DNA of 64,000 bases from Lithospermum erythrorhizon (Eukaryota; Streptophyta; Magnoliopsida; Boraginales; Boraginaceae), in contig JADFUC010002372.1 in the NCBI GenBank assembly GCA_019722365.1, positions 744,001 to 808,000 of the forward strand, given 5' to 3'. The notes beneath the pieces are model-generated. The model saw nothing but the letters and a program-made list of their open reading frames with translations. It did not search any database and was not told the DNA's origin. Made by a program: the position numbers and the translations under genes. Shown in pieces: positions 1 to 11,371 of this stretch. How positions within the stretch are numbered: the stretch's first letter is position 1; each line of letters opens with the position of its first letter.

Positions 1-1440
1 CAATGCCCAAGTTGATTTTGGTCAGATGGATTGATCCGCATCGAAAGATAAGTGACGGAAGGTCATAAGCGAAGTCCGGGAGTTATTGTTGATGTTGTTT
101 GTGAGGAGCATTATTAGGTGCAAGTCCCGATGGACACCGTAGTCGAAAAGGGTCTGGGCGACAAGTACGGGTATCGTCATGGGATGGCTAGAAGAACTAA
201 GGGATCGGTGTACAAAACCATAGGTGGAAATCAACGAGGTAGTTTCTTGGTGGTAGAAGCGGTTGTCATGACAACATGGAGTTTCTCTATGTTAGAAATG
301 TTTTGTTGTGGTAAAGTCCTAGGTTGAAGTACGATAAGGTACTCCGGAAGTTTTGGGATGCCATGAGATGAAATCAATGCGTGTTGCATTTCTATCATCC
401 CGTGGTTGGGGCCGGCGTGGTTTCAAAGGAGCAGTAAGAGGGCTCAACCTCTTAAGATTTAGCTAATCAAAAAAATTGATTAATGCATTTGATTATGGGA
501 AATTTGTCAGTCGACAAGGAAAAGAAGAATAAGAGATTCATTAATGACCAATCAAAGCTTAGCGATTTCCAAGGTACCGGAGAAGCCATCCGTAAGTAAA
601 GAAAGAACATGGTATTATTTGAATGTGGCGAAAATTCCAACAGCGTAAAGGATTTGACTATGTCTCTTCGGTAGTCAAGTTGGTAGCATTCAAAGTTATT
701 CTGGGATTGGTGAAAATGCATTGTGTGTCAAGGATCAACTTACCGGAGTTCGGGATAATGAACCTGTAAAGTCATTGCAGATTGAAGTTTGAAGACGGTG
801 ATTCGAAATTAGTCTTCAAGTAGGAGATTGTTACTGCGTGAAGACTAGTTACTATAGAAGCCCGGATTATTCTAGAAGTCTATTCAGTTAATGAAATAAT
901 TTGGGAACAAGAAAAGGAAAAGTTTATTACCTATTTGATACTTTTCTTGGAGAATAATTAATTACTACTTGGTAAGTAATTAATGTGACTTTTCTTGAAG
1001 AGAAAGTAATTCCTTTAGAATGATTAGTGAAATCTATAAATACCATCTTCTTGTGTAGTAATTCTGTGTGAGATATCACCACCTCAAAGGTGAGGATTAA
1101 AACAGTAGATTCACGAGAGACCTACAAGAAAAAATATTCTCAGGAGATTTGTAATTGCGCTTAATGCCTATGAGAAAATACCCAATTGAGATATATTGTT
1201 TCTAAATATTTGAGTGTATTAGCACATCAATTGCTGATGATAGAATAGATTCTTGAATCATGTAACAATTCTTTCCTGGGGTGATTATTAAATGATCCGT
1301 ATACCGACTACCACATCGAGGCTTAACCCGACAAATCTTGTGTTTGTTAATTGCAATTTATTCTTTCCGTTATTGTCATGTCTCGAATTAGTGGGTATCA
1401 ACTCGATGATCTTAGTAACAGCAGGGCGGAGCTCTAACAA
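1..1440 (+). mobile_element. Probable Copia-type LTR retrotransposon remnant
   Basis: No convincing protein is encoded here. The stretch resembles the 3' untranslated part and LTR of a Copia element on the plus strand. There is a TATA-like TATAAATACC near 1035, followed by a leader-like region. Near 1390 the sequence GTGGGTATCAACTC resembles a primer-binding site complementary to initiator-methionine tRNA (usual form TGGTATCAGAGC). The first 440 bases look like decayed retroelement sequence without an open frame. LTR boundaries and a target-site duplication could not be fixed, so the class is an inference. Confidence 0.35.
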
Positions 1441-2923
1441 AATTACAGAAAGGTGGACTAAATAAATAAATAAATAGTCATTAGACTTTATTAACTTAAT
1501 TACAACAAAAACCTATATTCTTTCTCAATCACGAAGTCATTGATAAGATAATCAATAATAAAATCATCTACTATTTATCTTCAATATACAAAAAAGCAAA
1601 GCGTTAGTAAGATAATCATCACACATTTTGTCAAGGGAGCCGAAGTCCGCATAATTTTTTGGAAATCAATAGCTATTGGTTTCATTTATTATGCCCGGCG
1701 ACAATTAAGGTACACCATTTACTAATTTAGTGAACGTGATTGCATAAACGAAACATTCATCACGCAATTGTACTACTAGTCGGGTCTCGTGGATAATACC
1801 GATCGCATTGCTATATCTCATGCATAATCGTTATAATAATAGTAATGGTCAATTATTATTATTATACGGCCTCTATTATCTGAGCCTAGAAGGTCACACA
1901 CATACAGTGACGTTGAATTATATTTCATGTATGAAATTAAACTCCATTTGCTAAATTGAGAGTTACTGTAATCAAATCTAATATTCACTGGGAATTTTAC
2001 ATTGATAATAAAAATATAATTGATGAACTCAATTAATTAATTAGTCAATTGAATTAATTGAGAAGTTAGTTGAGCTTGTTAGTAACTTGTTAGTTATTAT
2101 TAACAACTTGTTAGTGTTTCTGATTTTACTTAACGGTTTAATTGAATTAAACGACCTGCTCATTAACTATTCTACGCTTTGCGTTATCAATATTTAAAAC
2201 CGCTAATCATTTGGCCTAACCTAATCATTTGTGCCAAAGATTGTCGACCACTTTTCTTCCAAAAAGGTGGCCGAAATCTTCATATATTCAAGAATTGCAA
2301 TTTTGAGTCGATTATTCATCCACCTTTGGGCGCTAGCGAACCTAAGTGTATATTCAACCTTCTCCGTGCGACCAACTGTATAAGATTACATTTGAAGTGT
2401 TCAACAATGAAATTCATAGGAAGAGAAGTTGTGAAAGAATCGTTGGATAGGCTTCCTACTGGAATTTCGAAAGTATTTTCCATTTATTTAGTTAATAGAT
2501 TAAACACATAATTGATGTGGTTTATAAGTTTTTGATTAAAGTTTTATCTGCTATACATATTTTCCCAACAAATTTTCATTATGAAAAATGCACGCCCTTT
2601 ATGTCGCAATGGAAACAGGAGTGTATAGTACAAGAGAAACCAATTTGAATATCAACGGATTAAGGAGGCGGATGAGAAAGCGAGTTGGTTTAAATTCTTC
2701 TGTTGCCGTGTAAGAGACAAGACTGCTCTATAAATAATAGGCCCTCAGGTTTTAGATACAATGAAGCCCCTTTTATTAAATTTATTAATAATTTTAAATG
2801 TAAAAATAAGTAATCATATAAATTTAAAATCAAGCCATTCATCGTATTCCAACTAAGAGACTAAGTTGAGAAGAGAAAGGAGTTGGTTTGTTTTGTAGTG
2901 TTATTAATTTTTTTTTTAATATA
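1441..2923. other. Intergenic, no gene recognised
   Basis: AT-rich sequence with runs of AATTAATT around 2020-2060. A 110-codon open frame at 2179-2511 shows no recognisable motif and no coding character, and I treat it as chance. The composition and short local repeats suggest old transposon sequence, but I cannot name the family. Confidence 0.4.
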
Positions 2924-2932
2924 TACGGAGTA

Positions 2933-3123
2933 TAATACTCCTTCCGTCTCAAAATAGATGATTGCTTAGGATTTAAAAATACTTATTAAGGATTGTCAAA
3001 ACTACATTTGATCAGAAACAAGATATCGAATTGTAAAAGGTATATTGAAATTATAAACAACTCACTTATTGTGAAAAAGAAATTTTTCTGTGACAATCAT
3101 CTATTTGTAACCGAGAGTAGTAT
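2933..3123. repeat. Stowaway-like MITE
   Basis: The left end begins TACTCCTTCCGTCTCAAAAT and continues into AGATGATT. The right end, read in reverse complement, begins TACTACTCTCGG and runs into CAAATAGATGATT. The two form imperfect terminal inverted repeats of about 28 bases bounded by TA. The TACTCC(C/T)TCCGT start is typical of Stowaway/Tc1-mariner MITEs. There is no coding capacity. Confidence 0.75.
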
Positions 3124-3380
3124 GTATTTTTTTTTTTTAACCAGTCAGCCCTCGACCTACTTTGGCAATGCATCCTCCTCACTGTAAACAGTGTAATTGA
3201 TGATACCATAATTATCCTTAATTACGGGTTAAGATATTGTCTTTATGTATCTTGGGTGAGATCCAGTTATCAGCATCATGGCGCCGCTAATATCAATGTA
3301 GTGATTCTAAAAATTAGTCAAACAGTATATTTTGCATTTCATTAAAGTAATAAAGTTTGTTACTTTTGGCCATTGAAAAA

Positions 3381-3639
3381 TACTCCCTCCAATCCTTAAT
3401 GTTTGTCGCTTAACCAATTTTTATTTTATTCAAATTATTTGTCGCTTAACCTGTTTTAGATCATATTTTGTCAAATATACCTTCTTAATTAATGAAACCA
3501 AATATATTTTCCTTAAATACATTTCCCATTAAATTTACATTTTGAGAGTATTAAATGAAGCCTAAAATTATCAAATTCTCATTATCTTAAAAATAATAAA
3601 ACCAACATAAGCGATAAACATTAAGAATTGGAGGGAGTA
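3381..3639. repeat. Stowaway-like MITE with 31-bp terminal inverted repeats
   Basis: The left terminus TACTCCCTCCAATCCTTAAT and the reverse complement of the right terminus TACTCCCTCCAATTCTTAAT match almost base for base, and the match continues through GTTTRTCGCTT. The element is about 259 bp, AT-rich and non-coding. It is the best-preserved MITE of the window, so it is probably among the younger ones. TA at both ends fits a Tc1/mariner-type insertion site. Confidence 0.85.
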
Positions 3640-5639
3640 TGTATACAATCTTTTTGGAATTGTGTGTAACAAAATTATGGATTAATAATTGATGCTCCTA
3701 TTACATCTAATGGATGAATAATGAGTGATCAATGAGATAGTTTGAACCTATGTGATTAAAGGTAAATATATATGATCAACTCTTCCTTGTAATTCTAAAT
3801 TTAGTAAGTTGTTGTTCTTCAATCACAACTCGAACAGTGGAACGTGATTGCATTGATTCTCCGACATACCAATCTGGATAAAGAACTAGAGTATTAAGTA
3901 TCGCGACTTTTATTTCTTCATGCAAGCAGAGTTCGACTCAAGCAAGGTAATCTTCAGATAAAAGAAGTAAAAGGAAATGTCTAGTCACTCTTTCTTCATA
4001 TAGTGCATTTGATCATAAGCGAGCTTAATCTCAGATAAAGTAGTTAAAATGAGCGCCTACTAATTGATTTAATACACATTCCTCAAGAATTAACTTCTTT
4101 CCATAATATCCTAACATAAGGATCTCATTGAACATTAGTGCGATTTGCTTCACATTTTTGGAGATCGTGATTGTCGATTGATTTGGGACATAAATTTTAA
4201 ATCTTAAAGATCATTAACCAAAACTTTTTCGATTTTGGAATGGATTTACATTTGAATTTATTAACTACGTACCTTATAAGGCTGTACATATGATTTAAGT
4301 AGAAAATGTTTTTTTAATCATAAATTCTTCCTTATAAAGCAAGCATGTTCTGATTAAATTAAAGTTAGTACTGTAATGAGTTTTGATAAATGTCCATTTG
4401 TATGGGGTCATATCTTGCCATTATTTGCAAACATAATGTTCTAGATAACGTATAAAATTTCTTTGATTGTTGTCAAATTGAACTCCATTATTCCAATTGC
4501 AAATTATCATCAATCCAGCCACAATTGTCACCCTCTCTTTTGATGGGTTCTTCCAAATTTTCAAATACCAATTCATTAAGAAATAAAATGGATGTTCTCT
4601 ACGGCATGTGTCAAATAGTTGATGAGATGCCAGAATAAAGCATAAATACGTAGAGTTTTTTTAGATGGTTACAATTTTATTGGCTTATAATGTATTTACT
4701 CTAATCATGATTGCTTGGATCACTATTTTTTTATCAACGGTCGTAAGATTAAAGAAGGATATTTTAAAATTTGTGTATTTCGAATTTTAGTAAAAAATTC
4801 CCCACTTACATGTACATTAATGCGCCCAATTGTAGCCTGGTCATTATTTTTTCCGGATTTCTTGCCTTTTTTTTCTTCATTTTGATTTTTTCCTTTTTTC
4901 ATGATTTTAGTTTCCTTCTTCTTAGATTATAGTTTTTTTATTAGATGCTTCATAATTATTTTTTAAAATATTCAAGATAATTTTCTTCTAATTATTCCTC
5001 ATGTAATATTCCACGTCTTAGTAAAATATGTTAAAATCATGGTGATCTGTTACAATAGATTTTCTATACTTTTTATCTAGACTCATTATTATGCATTTTT
5101 TATTATTACGAACTTTTTTGTTTATGTTAAGGACTGTTATACCTTACTGGAACATAGTGTGGTATTAATACATAGTTAAAGAATACCAATTTATACCTCC
5201 TGCTGGGATTCTAAAAAAATCAACTTTAAATCAATATCATATCATAAAGAAAAAGTAACTAAAAATCATGTCTAACAACTACAATTCATTCATCTAATCT
5301 AGTTATTTCCTTCGAGCTTTTTTGTTCATCCATTCTTCCATTTCTTCTACCAAGAATGATATTCCTTGTTATTATTTCAAGAGATACAACAACACGAAAC
5401 TAAATATTGGTCGTCCACATATCCGTCTGGCCCGCTTGAATATTCCTCTTCCATCACACTGCATGTGTATTCACCCCGCATTTTATTTTTCCTAGTATTT
5501 TAAATATTTAAGAAACTAAATAAATATTTTACATTACTATTAAACGTGGGCTGGATTTGGAACCCCGGTCAATTAAAATAATAAAATTTAGGTGACGTTA
5601 ATACTGCAGAGCACACTTGGTCGGTGTATTTCTTTTGAC
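3640..5639. other. Intergenic, nothing recognised
   Basis: Two kilobases of AT-rich sequence without a plausible exon, RNA gene or element terminus. Homopolymer T runs around 4860-4900 are the only notable composition. Confidence 0.5.
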
Positions 5640-6245
5640 ACATGAATACCACAAGCAGAGAGCAAGCAGGAATTACAAATTATGATAAAACATATAGAGG
5701 TACGTAACATAATAAAAGTACACGCCTAACACAAAGAAACATATACGAGCATGCAAACATAATGTGGTTCAAAAGCAACAGATCACCAACAAGCAATGCA
5801 TTCACACTTCCACAATAATACATGTTGCATCATAATCGAGATTCATTTCGAGTAAAAATGAATACCAATTAAGAGTTATACGTATTTCATGTAATGAAAT
5901 GGATACCACCTCAGTATAGGCGAGTGTATTACATAAACTATATGTGAATAATAGTAAATGAAATTCAGACAATCATAATGAAAGTACATAGCTAATACAA
6001 AGAAATATAAATAGGCATGCAACATAATAAAGTACAAATGCAACAGATTGGCCAATAAGAACGGATTCACACTTCACAATAATACGTGTTGCATCATAAT
6101 CCGATAAAAATGGATACTACCACAAGGGTTATCCTCGCGGTATTTCCTAGAACGAAATGGATACATTATTATACAAGTGTATTATAAAACTATATGTGAA
6201 TAATGTGAGATGAAATTTTCACAAATCATATGAAATGGATACTTT
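5640..6245. repeat. Tandem duplication, period about 264 bp
   Basis: A unit of about 264 bp occurs twice in direct orientation. Marker phrases such as TGTTGCATCATAATC (near 5824 and 6088) and AAACTATATGTGAATAAT (near 5936 and 6187) recur at roughly this spacing, with substitutions and small indels. Open frames inside it are chance. It may be part of a larger non-autonomous element that I cannot delimit. Confidence 0.65.
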
Positions 6246-8320
6246 CACTTTACTATCGGTGTATTCTTTGTCTATATTGAAATCCCACCATATCTCGCAT
6301 AACATAATATCTAATCACATTAATCCTAAACCAACCTTAATTATATTCCAAACACATAATAATTCATATTTCTCCAATGTTAAAAGTTAGACAATTGATC
6401 AAATGTATCTAGAAGCAAAGTATCAAACACCTTTCATTCGCCTAAAATTTTAATAATCAATACAAAATAATGAGGACATCACCTTAAACAAGAAATAATA
6501 AAGAAATCAACAATAACAATCATAAAAATAAAATTATACACCATAAACAACCTCAAAATCTAAAAACGACAATAGTTTAAGCAACAAAATTCCAAATACA
6601 TAATAATCAAAACGCATATATTTTGTTAACAAATATTCCAAATCCATATTCCAACAAAACTCAATCATTTTCAATGTTTATCAATCAAATTAGGTTCAAA
6701 TAGTGAAATACCACAACAAATATATGGTCATAAAACAGATAAGTACCTAAAAATAGTGAATTTTTATTATGCCAAAGAAACGAGATAATCAAGTTCGAAA
6801 AAAAATCTTCTTTATCGTTGTCTTCTCCATTTGTTCTTCAATATTTTCACTTTGTTTTCAAATTTCAAATGGAGGCCTCAAAGTCTCATCTACCTCGATT
6901 TCGCTTTTTGCTATTTCTTTCAAATTTTATGGATTTTTGTGAATTGTTTTGTGGGTTTGGGAAGGAATAAATTGTATTAAAGCATTCAATTCAATGATAT
7001 TTGTCCTAATCACTGATTTTGTGGGATTTGGGGGTGGGTTTTGGTTTCAGGAACCGATTTGAGAGGGGGTGCGAAAATCTTGAGGTGGGTTTTTGGTTGC
7101 TTTGATTTGGGGGAGGGGGGAAGTTAGAGGGAATTTCAATATTTTGGCCGCTTGATTTGGGGGAGGTGCTAAAATCTGGGCCGAGGGATTTAATTTTTTT
7201 TTAATTAAACTATAAATTAACACTCCTATCTCTTTGTAAGTACATAGTACTTACAATCCCCTTATAAGCATCTAAGCATGACTTCCTCTGTCAATTAATA
7301 AAGCACTCGTGCCCAAGAACACTAGAAGCTTGAAAAACTAATTTGAGTACTTTTTCCCTTCAATTGGAAGCACATAATTTTCAATCAAAATGGCTCTAGA
7401 TGGTCAAGTTTGTCTTTTTGACAAAATTGATGTTTCTACATTTTAGGGTTGTTGCTTGAAGCCTTCTACTTTCTCTTCTCTATCGACGTTTAGTGTGGGG
7501 AACAATCTGGTTAGTTGAGCTTGACATGGGAAGATTTAGCTTGCATTGATTCAATCTTTTTTTTTTATTATTATAAATCAATAAAATATGCCTCTGAGCA
7601 CAAACAAGTCGTCAATTCAACCACTTTACTCCACATATTTATTTAAGTTTAAATGTTTGATGATTTGGCTTTTGAAGTTGAACTCAAATAGTTATGTTTG
7701 GTTTAAACTATTTGGTGAAAAATATATTAAGGGATAATATTTATGTAGTACTTTTATTGAAGTTGAATTTGTTTGAGGCAATTAAGTTTGTATAATTTGA
7801 TTATTGGAATTCAAATATATATGACTCACTTAGAGATGAAGAAAGTATATAAACCAACAACTCCACCAATTTATGATTCAAGTATATATATGATATTATT
7901 CTTTTTTTTTAAAGTACTACTTATTATATAAATAAACAAGATGGTGGAGTGATTATTACTTATTTTATTAGAGAATAATAAAGAGAGTAGACCATGGTGT
8001 TTTAAGTCTTTGCTAAAGAAATAGACCAATCTAATAAATTTCTAAGAATGGAAAGGCTGGCCATTGTCACTACTAGAAGACTAAATGGAAAGTAGACAAC
8101 ATTACATGGCTACATTTTAAAAAAAATATTATCACATGCAATGTAATAAGGTGAAGTAACAGAATGGTATGTGCAAATCCAACTTCTGGCATGCCTTATA
8201 CGCAAGGCGGCACAGCTCACTCTTCGTTTTCATCAAGTCAAACATTACCTTATATTTTGACATTTTACTCAAATATACACGTTGCTTAACATTACATTTC
8301 ATGCTATAATAACTCATTAT
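6246..8320. other. Intergenic with a G-rich tract
   Basis: No gene is recognised. Positions 7020-7170 contain several runs of four to six G on the plus strand (for example GGGGGAGGGGGG near 7110), a composition that could form G-quadruplexes. A short reading frame beginning MEASKSHLPRFRF near 6870 ends after about 34 codons and is not identifiable. The remainder is AT-rich spacer. Confidence 0.45.
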
Positions 8321-8549
8321 CATTTATATTATAACGGATGCGAAACTAAAAACATAGAATTACGTAAAGGAATTACAGAAGAAAGTAAATAATATTAGAA
8401 ATTTAACATAATATCCCTAACGATGTGTTAGGACTAATCCGCAATTAGTTCTTCTTTGAGGTACTCAAGAATTAGTTCTTCTTGGACTTTATCAAGAGCC
8501 ACACTGCTATGTGCATTGGGGATGGAATTTCCGATGTTTCAACCTCTGA

Positions 8550-9600
8550 TCAGAATCGAAAAGAGGTACTCTCACCCATTAACATCGAATCTATCTGCCC
8601 AACACCAATTTTCCCCGCTTTCTGCCAGAATTGTGGGCATGATGTTGATCTAAACATAGAATTCTCATCAAATATCACATTTCTACTGCATTTACCTGCC
8701 TCTCTAAGATGACCAAATTCTATACCCTTCACACCATCACCATAGCCTACAAATATACCTTCTTTGCTCCTTGGTTCTAACTTATCCTCATTCACATGAT
8801 AATAAGTAGTGCAACCAAAGACTCTCAATCATGTATAATCAGCAGACTTATTAGACCACAATTCAATAGGAGTTTTCAGATTTATACATGCGCCGAGGAC
8901 CTCGGTTTATCGATAGCAGTCGTGTTGGATCAAGCTCACCTCAAAAACATTCTCACAACCCAAAGATTCGAGCATAACGACCTCTCCTCCAGAGTAACCG
9001 ATTCATATAATGCCTCGCTACACCATTCGCTGGGGCGATGCCTAACCGTATTTGATGCCTAGCAATACCTTTCAATCTTACAAAACTCCATCAACCTGAC
9101 GAACAGACCTGCATCAAGTATCTGGGTACGTTGTACCGCTTTTGATCTTCTTTCCCCTCAAGCTTGATTTCTCCACTAAAATCTTCCTTCCAATCCTTGA
9201 AGTGCTTGAAAGCATCACTTTTCTGCTTCATAATAAAGACCCAAGTCATCCTTGAATAATCATCAATCAGCGATAGAAAATACATGTGACCTCCCAAAGA
9301 TTCAACTCGTGAAGGACCCCAACAATCGGAGTGGATGTAATCCAGTGTACCTTTTGTTCTATGAGTCGCTTTCGGAAATTTGCTGCGATGTAATTTCCCA
9401 AAGACACAGTGCTCACAAAACCCCAAGTCTTTCAACTTCTGCACACCAAGAAGATTGTCCCTAGCCAGAATCTGCATCCCTCTCTCACTCATGTGACCAA
9501 GCCTCATATGCCACAACTTAGTCATATTATCATTTTCAACAACAGATGATGCAACAACAGCAGAATCCAGAAGCGTAGCACCTTGTAGAAAATACAACGT
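8550..9600 (-). pseudogene. Copia integrase fragment (pol), broken
   Basis: The 9597-9091 segment encodes a GAG-pre-integrase zinc finger (WHMRLGHMSERG ... CEHCVFGKLHRSKF) followed by the start of the integrase core (DYIHSDCWGP and later DDYSRMTWVF, carrying the first catalytic Asp region). The 8828-8550 segment encodes the downstream module beginning LRVFGCTTYYHVNEDKLEPRS and IFVGYGDGVKG, typical of Copia integrases. The stretch between them (8830-9090) is still recognisable but frameshifted and interrupted. Function is excluded by these breaks. Confidence 0.85.
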
Positions 9601-9839
9601 ACCCTGCTTAACACCTTCTCAGACAACCTCAACCCCTCAAGCATATTTATCACTCCACCTTCACCTCCGAACCGAACTCCCCCTTCGTCTAGTGTTAGAC
9701 TCAGCGAAATCAGATTCTTAGTCATCAGTGGAACATGCCTAACATCTTCTAAGATACAAAACTTACCATCATGAGTCCTAACATTCACAGAACCTATCCC
9801 AACTACTTTGCAAACAGAACTGTTGGCCATAGAAATATT

Positions 9840-10600
9840 ACCACCATCTACTTGCTCATAAGTCGAAAATCATTCCCTCTTAGGACAAATATGATAAGAT
9901 GCTCCAGAATCAAGTATCCACACATCGGTGTAAAATGTGTGGCTATCAGCAACTAATGCTATATCTTCCTCAGATTTTGTACTACTCTCGGCAACAGCAG
10001 CAGTACCAGATGCATTAAATTGCCCCTGCCTCTTCTTAGGACAATCGGTTTTCCAATGTCCCTTCTCCTTACAAAGAATGACATGCATATCCCTAGTTTC
10101 GAACCCCTCGCTTTGAATTGTTTCTAATAGACTTTTTCCCTTAACAAATTCCCCGATTACTATCGGGCGAATAACCCAACAAAATGTAGTGATCCAAAAC
10201 TAGAACCACTATAGCTATGTCTCAATCGTTATAAAGAGCAACTCTAACTTCTTTCTGTGTTTATAGAATCTTTTACCATTAGTCATAGATTCCAAAGTTT
10301 TCTATATGATGCCGGTAAAGAAACTAATGCACTAAGGTATCATCCTCATCATCAACATAAACATCAATATTACGCAAATCTAGTAATATCGTATTTAGTT
10401 TATCTGGGCGGTCTCTTGGCTGACGCACTTCCCGCATACGCAGTTTCAATGTGACGCCGTTTTCAAAGAACAACTTGTTGGTTAAGCTTCATATACAAAC
10501 TTTTCAACTTAGCCCACAATCCAAAGATCGATCTCCCACTCAAAACTCACAATCTGCCCGTAGACAACAACTTTGAGTGTGCCTTCTCCAAGGAATCCCA
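9840..10600 (-). pseudogene. Copia gag and protease fragment, broken
   Basis: The 10088-9870 frame carries a CCHC zinc knuckle (CKEKGHWKTDC) followed about 45 residues later by the aspartic protease motif WILDSGASYHIC, so gag is fused to the start of protease as in Copia polyproteins. Upstream, 10600-10250 read in shifting frames gives gag-like pieces (LWAKLKSLYMK, LDLRNIDVYVDDEDDT). Stops and frameshifts separate these pieces. Confidence 0.8.
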
Positions 10601-10940
10601 ATTTTCCCGGAACCGGTGCGCACGGATTCTTCATAAGAGGAGACCAGATCCCCTCTCGCTTCAATAATGCCTCACCTCGATTCACATGTAATCGAAACTA
10701 TTTCATCATTAAATTTATCTACTTCCAAACCTTTTACCACCTATCAGACTGGACAAACGTATCCGGTACCGATACTAGTTTGTTATAACGGACGCGAAAC
10801 CAGCAATGCACTACGTGAAAAAATACGTAAGAAAGCAACAACAATCGTAAACCCTAATACGTTATCAACAACGACGCTACAGATTAACTACAGAGCCACC
10901 CTAAATTCCTCACTCATAAATTTATAAGAAATAAATTACA

Positions 10941-11158
10941 CTTTTTTGACCTAAATAAATAAGAACGCTACCAAGAAATTTTACAAAACTTGCTCTATTT
11001 CGATATAAAATAACTTATATAATGTCATGTATATATAGATTAAGACGGAAAGAAAAACATATAGTCTATCGATGTGGGAGAAATCCAGTCAATTTCAACA
11101 ATTTACATTTTAATTGTAACAAAATCTGTCAATTGCATACATACAGAATATGATTGAA
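10941..11158. other. Short intergenic spacer
   Basis: AT-rich spacer between the Copia remnant and the SINE. It ends in ATATGATTGAA, the left copy of the SINE target-site duplication. Confidence 0.5.
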
Positions 11159-11360
11159 TTTTTTTTTATCAATAGGAGAGGTGTTGGTCCATCAAATCCA
11201 AGGAAGTGACATGGGTTTAAACTATTTGCATGCTAAAAGAGATTCTTACATACAGGTCGATGTCACTTTCCTAAGGAGACTAGCGGATTCAAACTTGCCA
11301 CCTTTGGATTGCCAATCGAATAATCTTTTCATTTTACCACTAGACCAACCTCTTTGGGTT
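11159..11360 (-). mobile_element. tRNA-derived SINE (minus strand) with target-site duplication
   Basis: Read on the minus strand the element starts AACCCAAAGAGGTTGGTCTA, with a box-A-like GGTCTAGTGGTAAAATG and a box-B-like AAGTTTGAATCC about 45 bases further on, and it ends in an A-rich tail (the T run at 11159-11167 of the plus strand). It is flanked by ATATGATTGAA (11148-11158) and ATATGACTAAA (11361-11371), an imperfect 11-bp target-site duplication (9 of 11). A pol III promoter, a poly(A) tail and a duplication together define a SINE. A true tRNA is unlikely because no cloverleaf is evident. Confidence 0.75.
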
Positions 11361-11371
11361 ATATGACTAAA

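Larger units (their letters stand above)
8323..10940 (-). mobile_element. Decayed, internally deleted Ty1/Copia retrotransposon
   Basis: On the minus strand the order is: 5' LTR remnant (about 10776-10940), primer-binding-site-like TAGTATCGGTACCGG (about 10755-10772), gag (about 10600 to 10000), protease, integrase (about 9600 to 8550), then a second LTR remnant (about 8323-8430). The two LTR remnants share GTTTCGC(G/A)TCCGTTATAA at their inner or outer ends. Order and domains are those of Copia. Reverse transcriptase and RNase H are missing: the integrase C-terminus lies almost against the 3' LTR. Several frameshifts and stops interrupt the frame, so it is not autonomous. Confidence 0.85.

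Noticed and set aside
2179..2511. 110-codon open frame on the plus strand
   Set aside because: No recognisable motif, no splice or promoter context, and codon use looks random.
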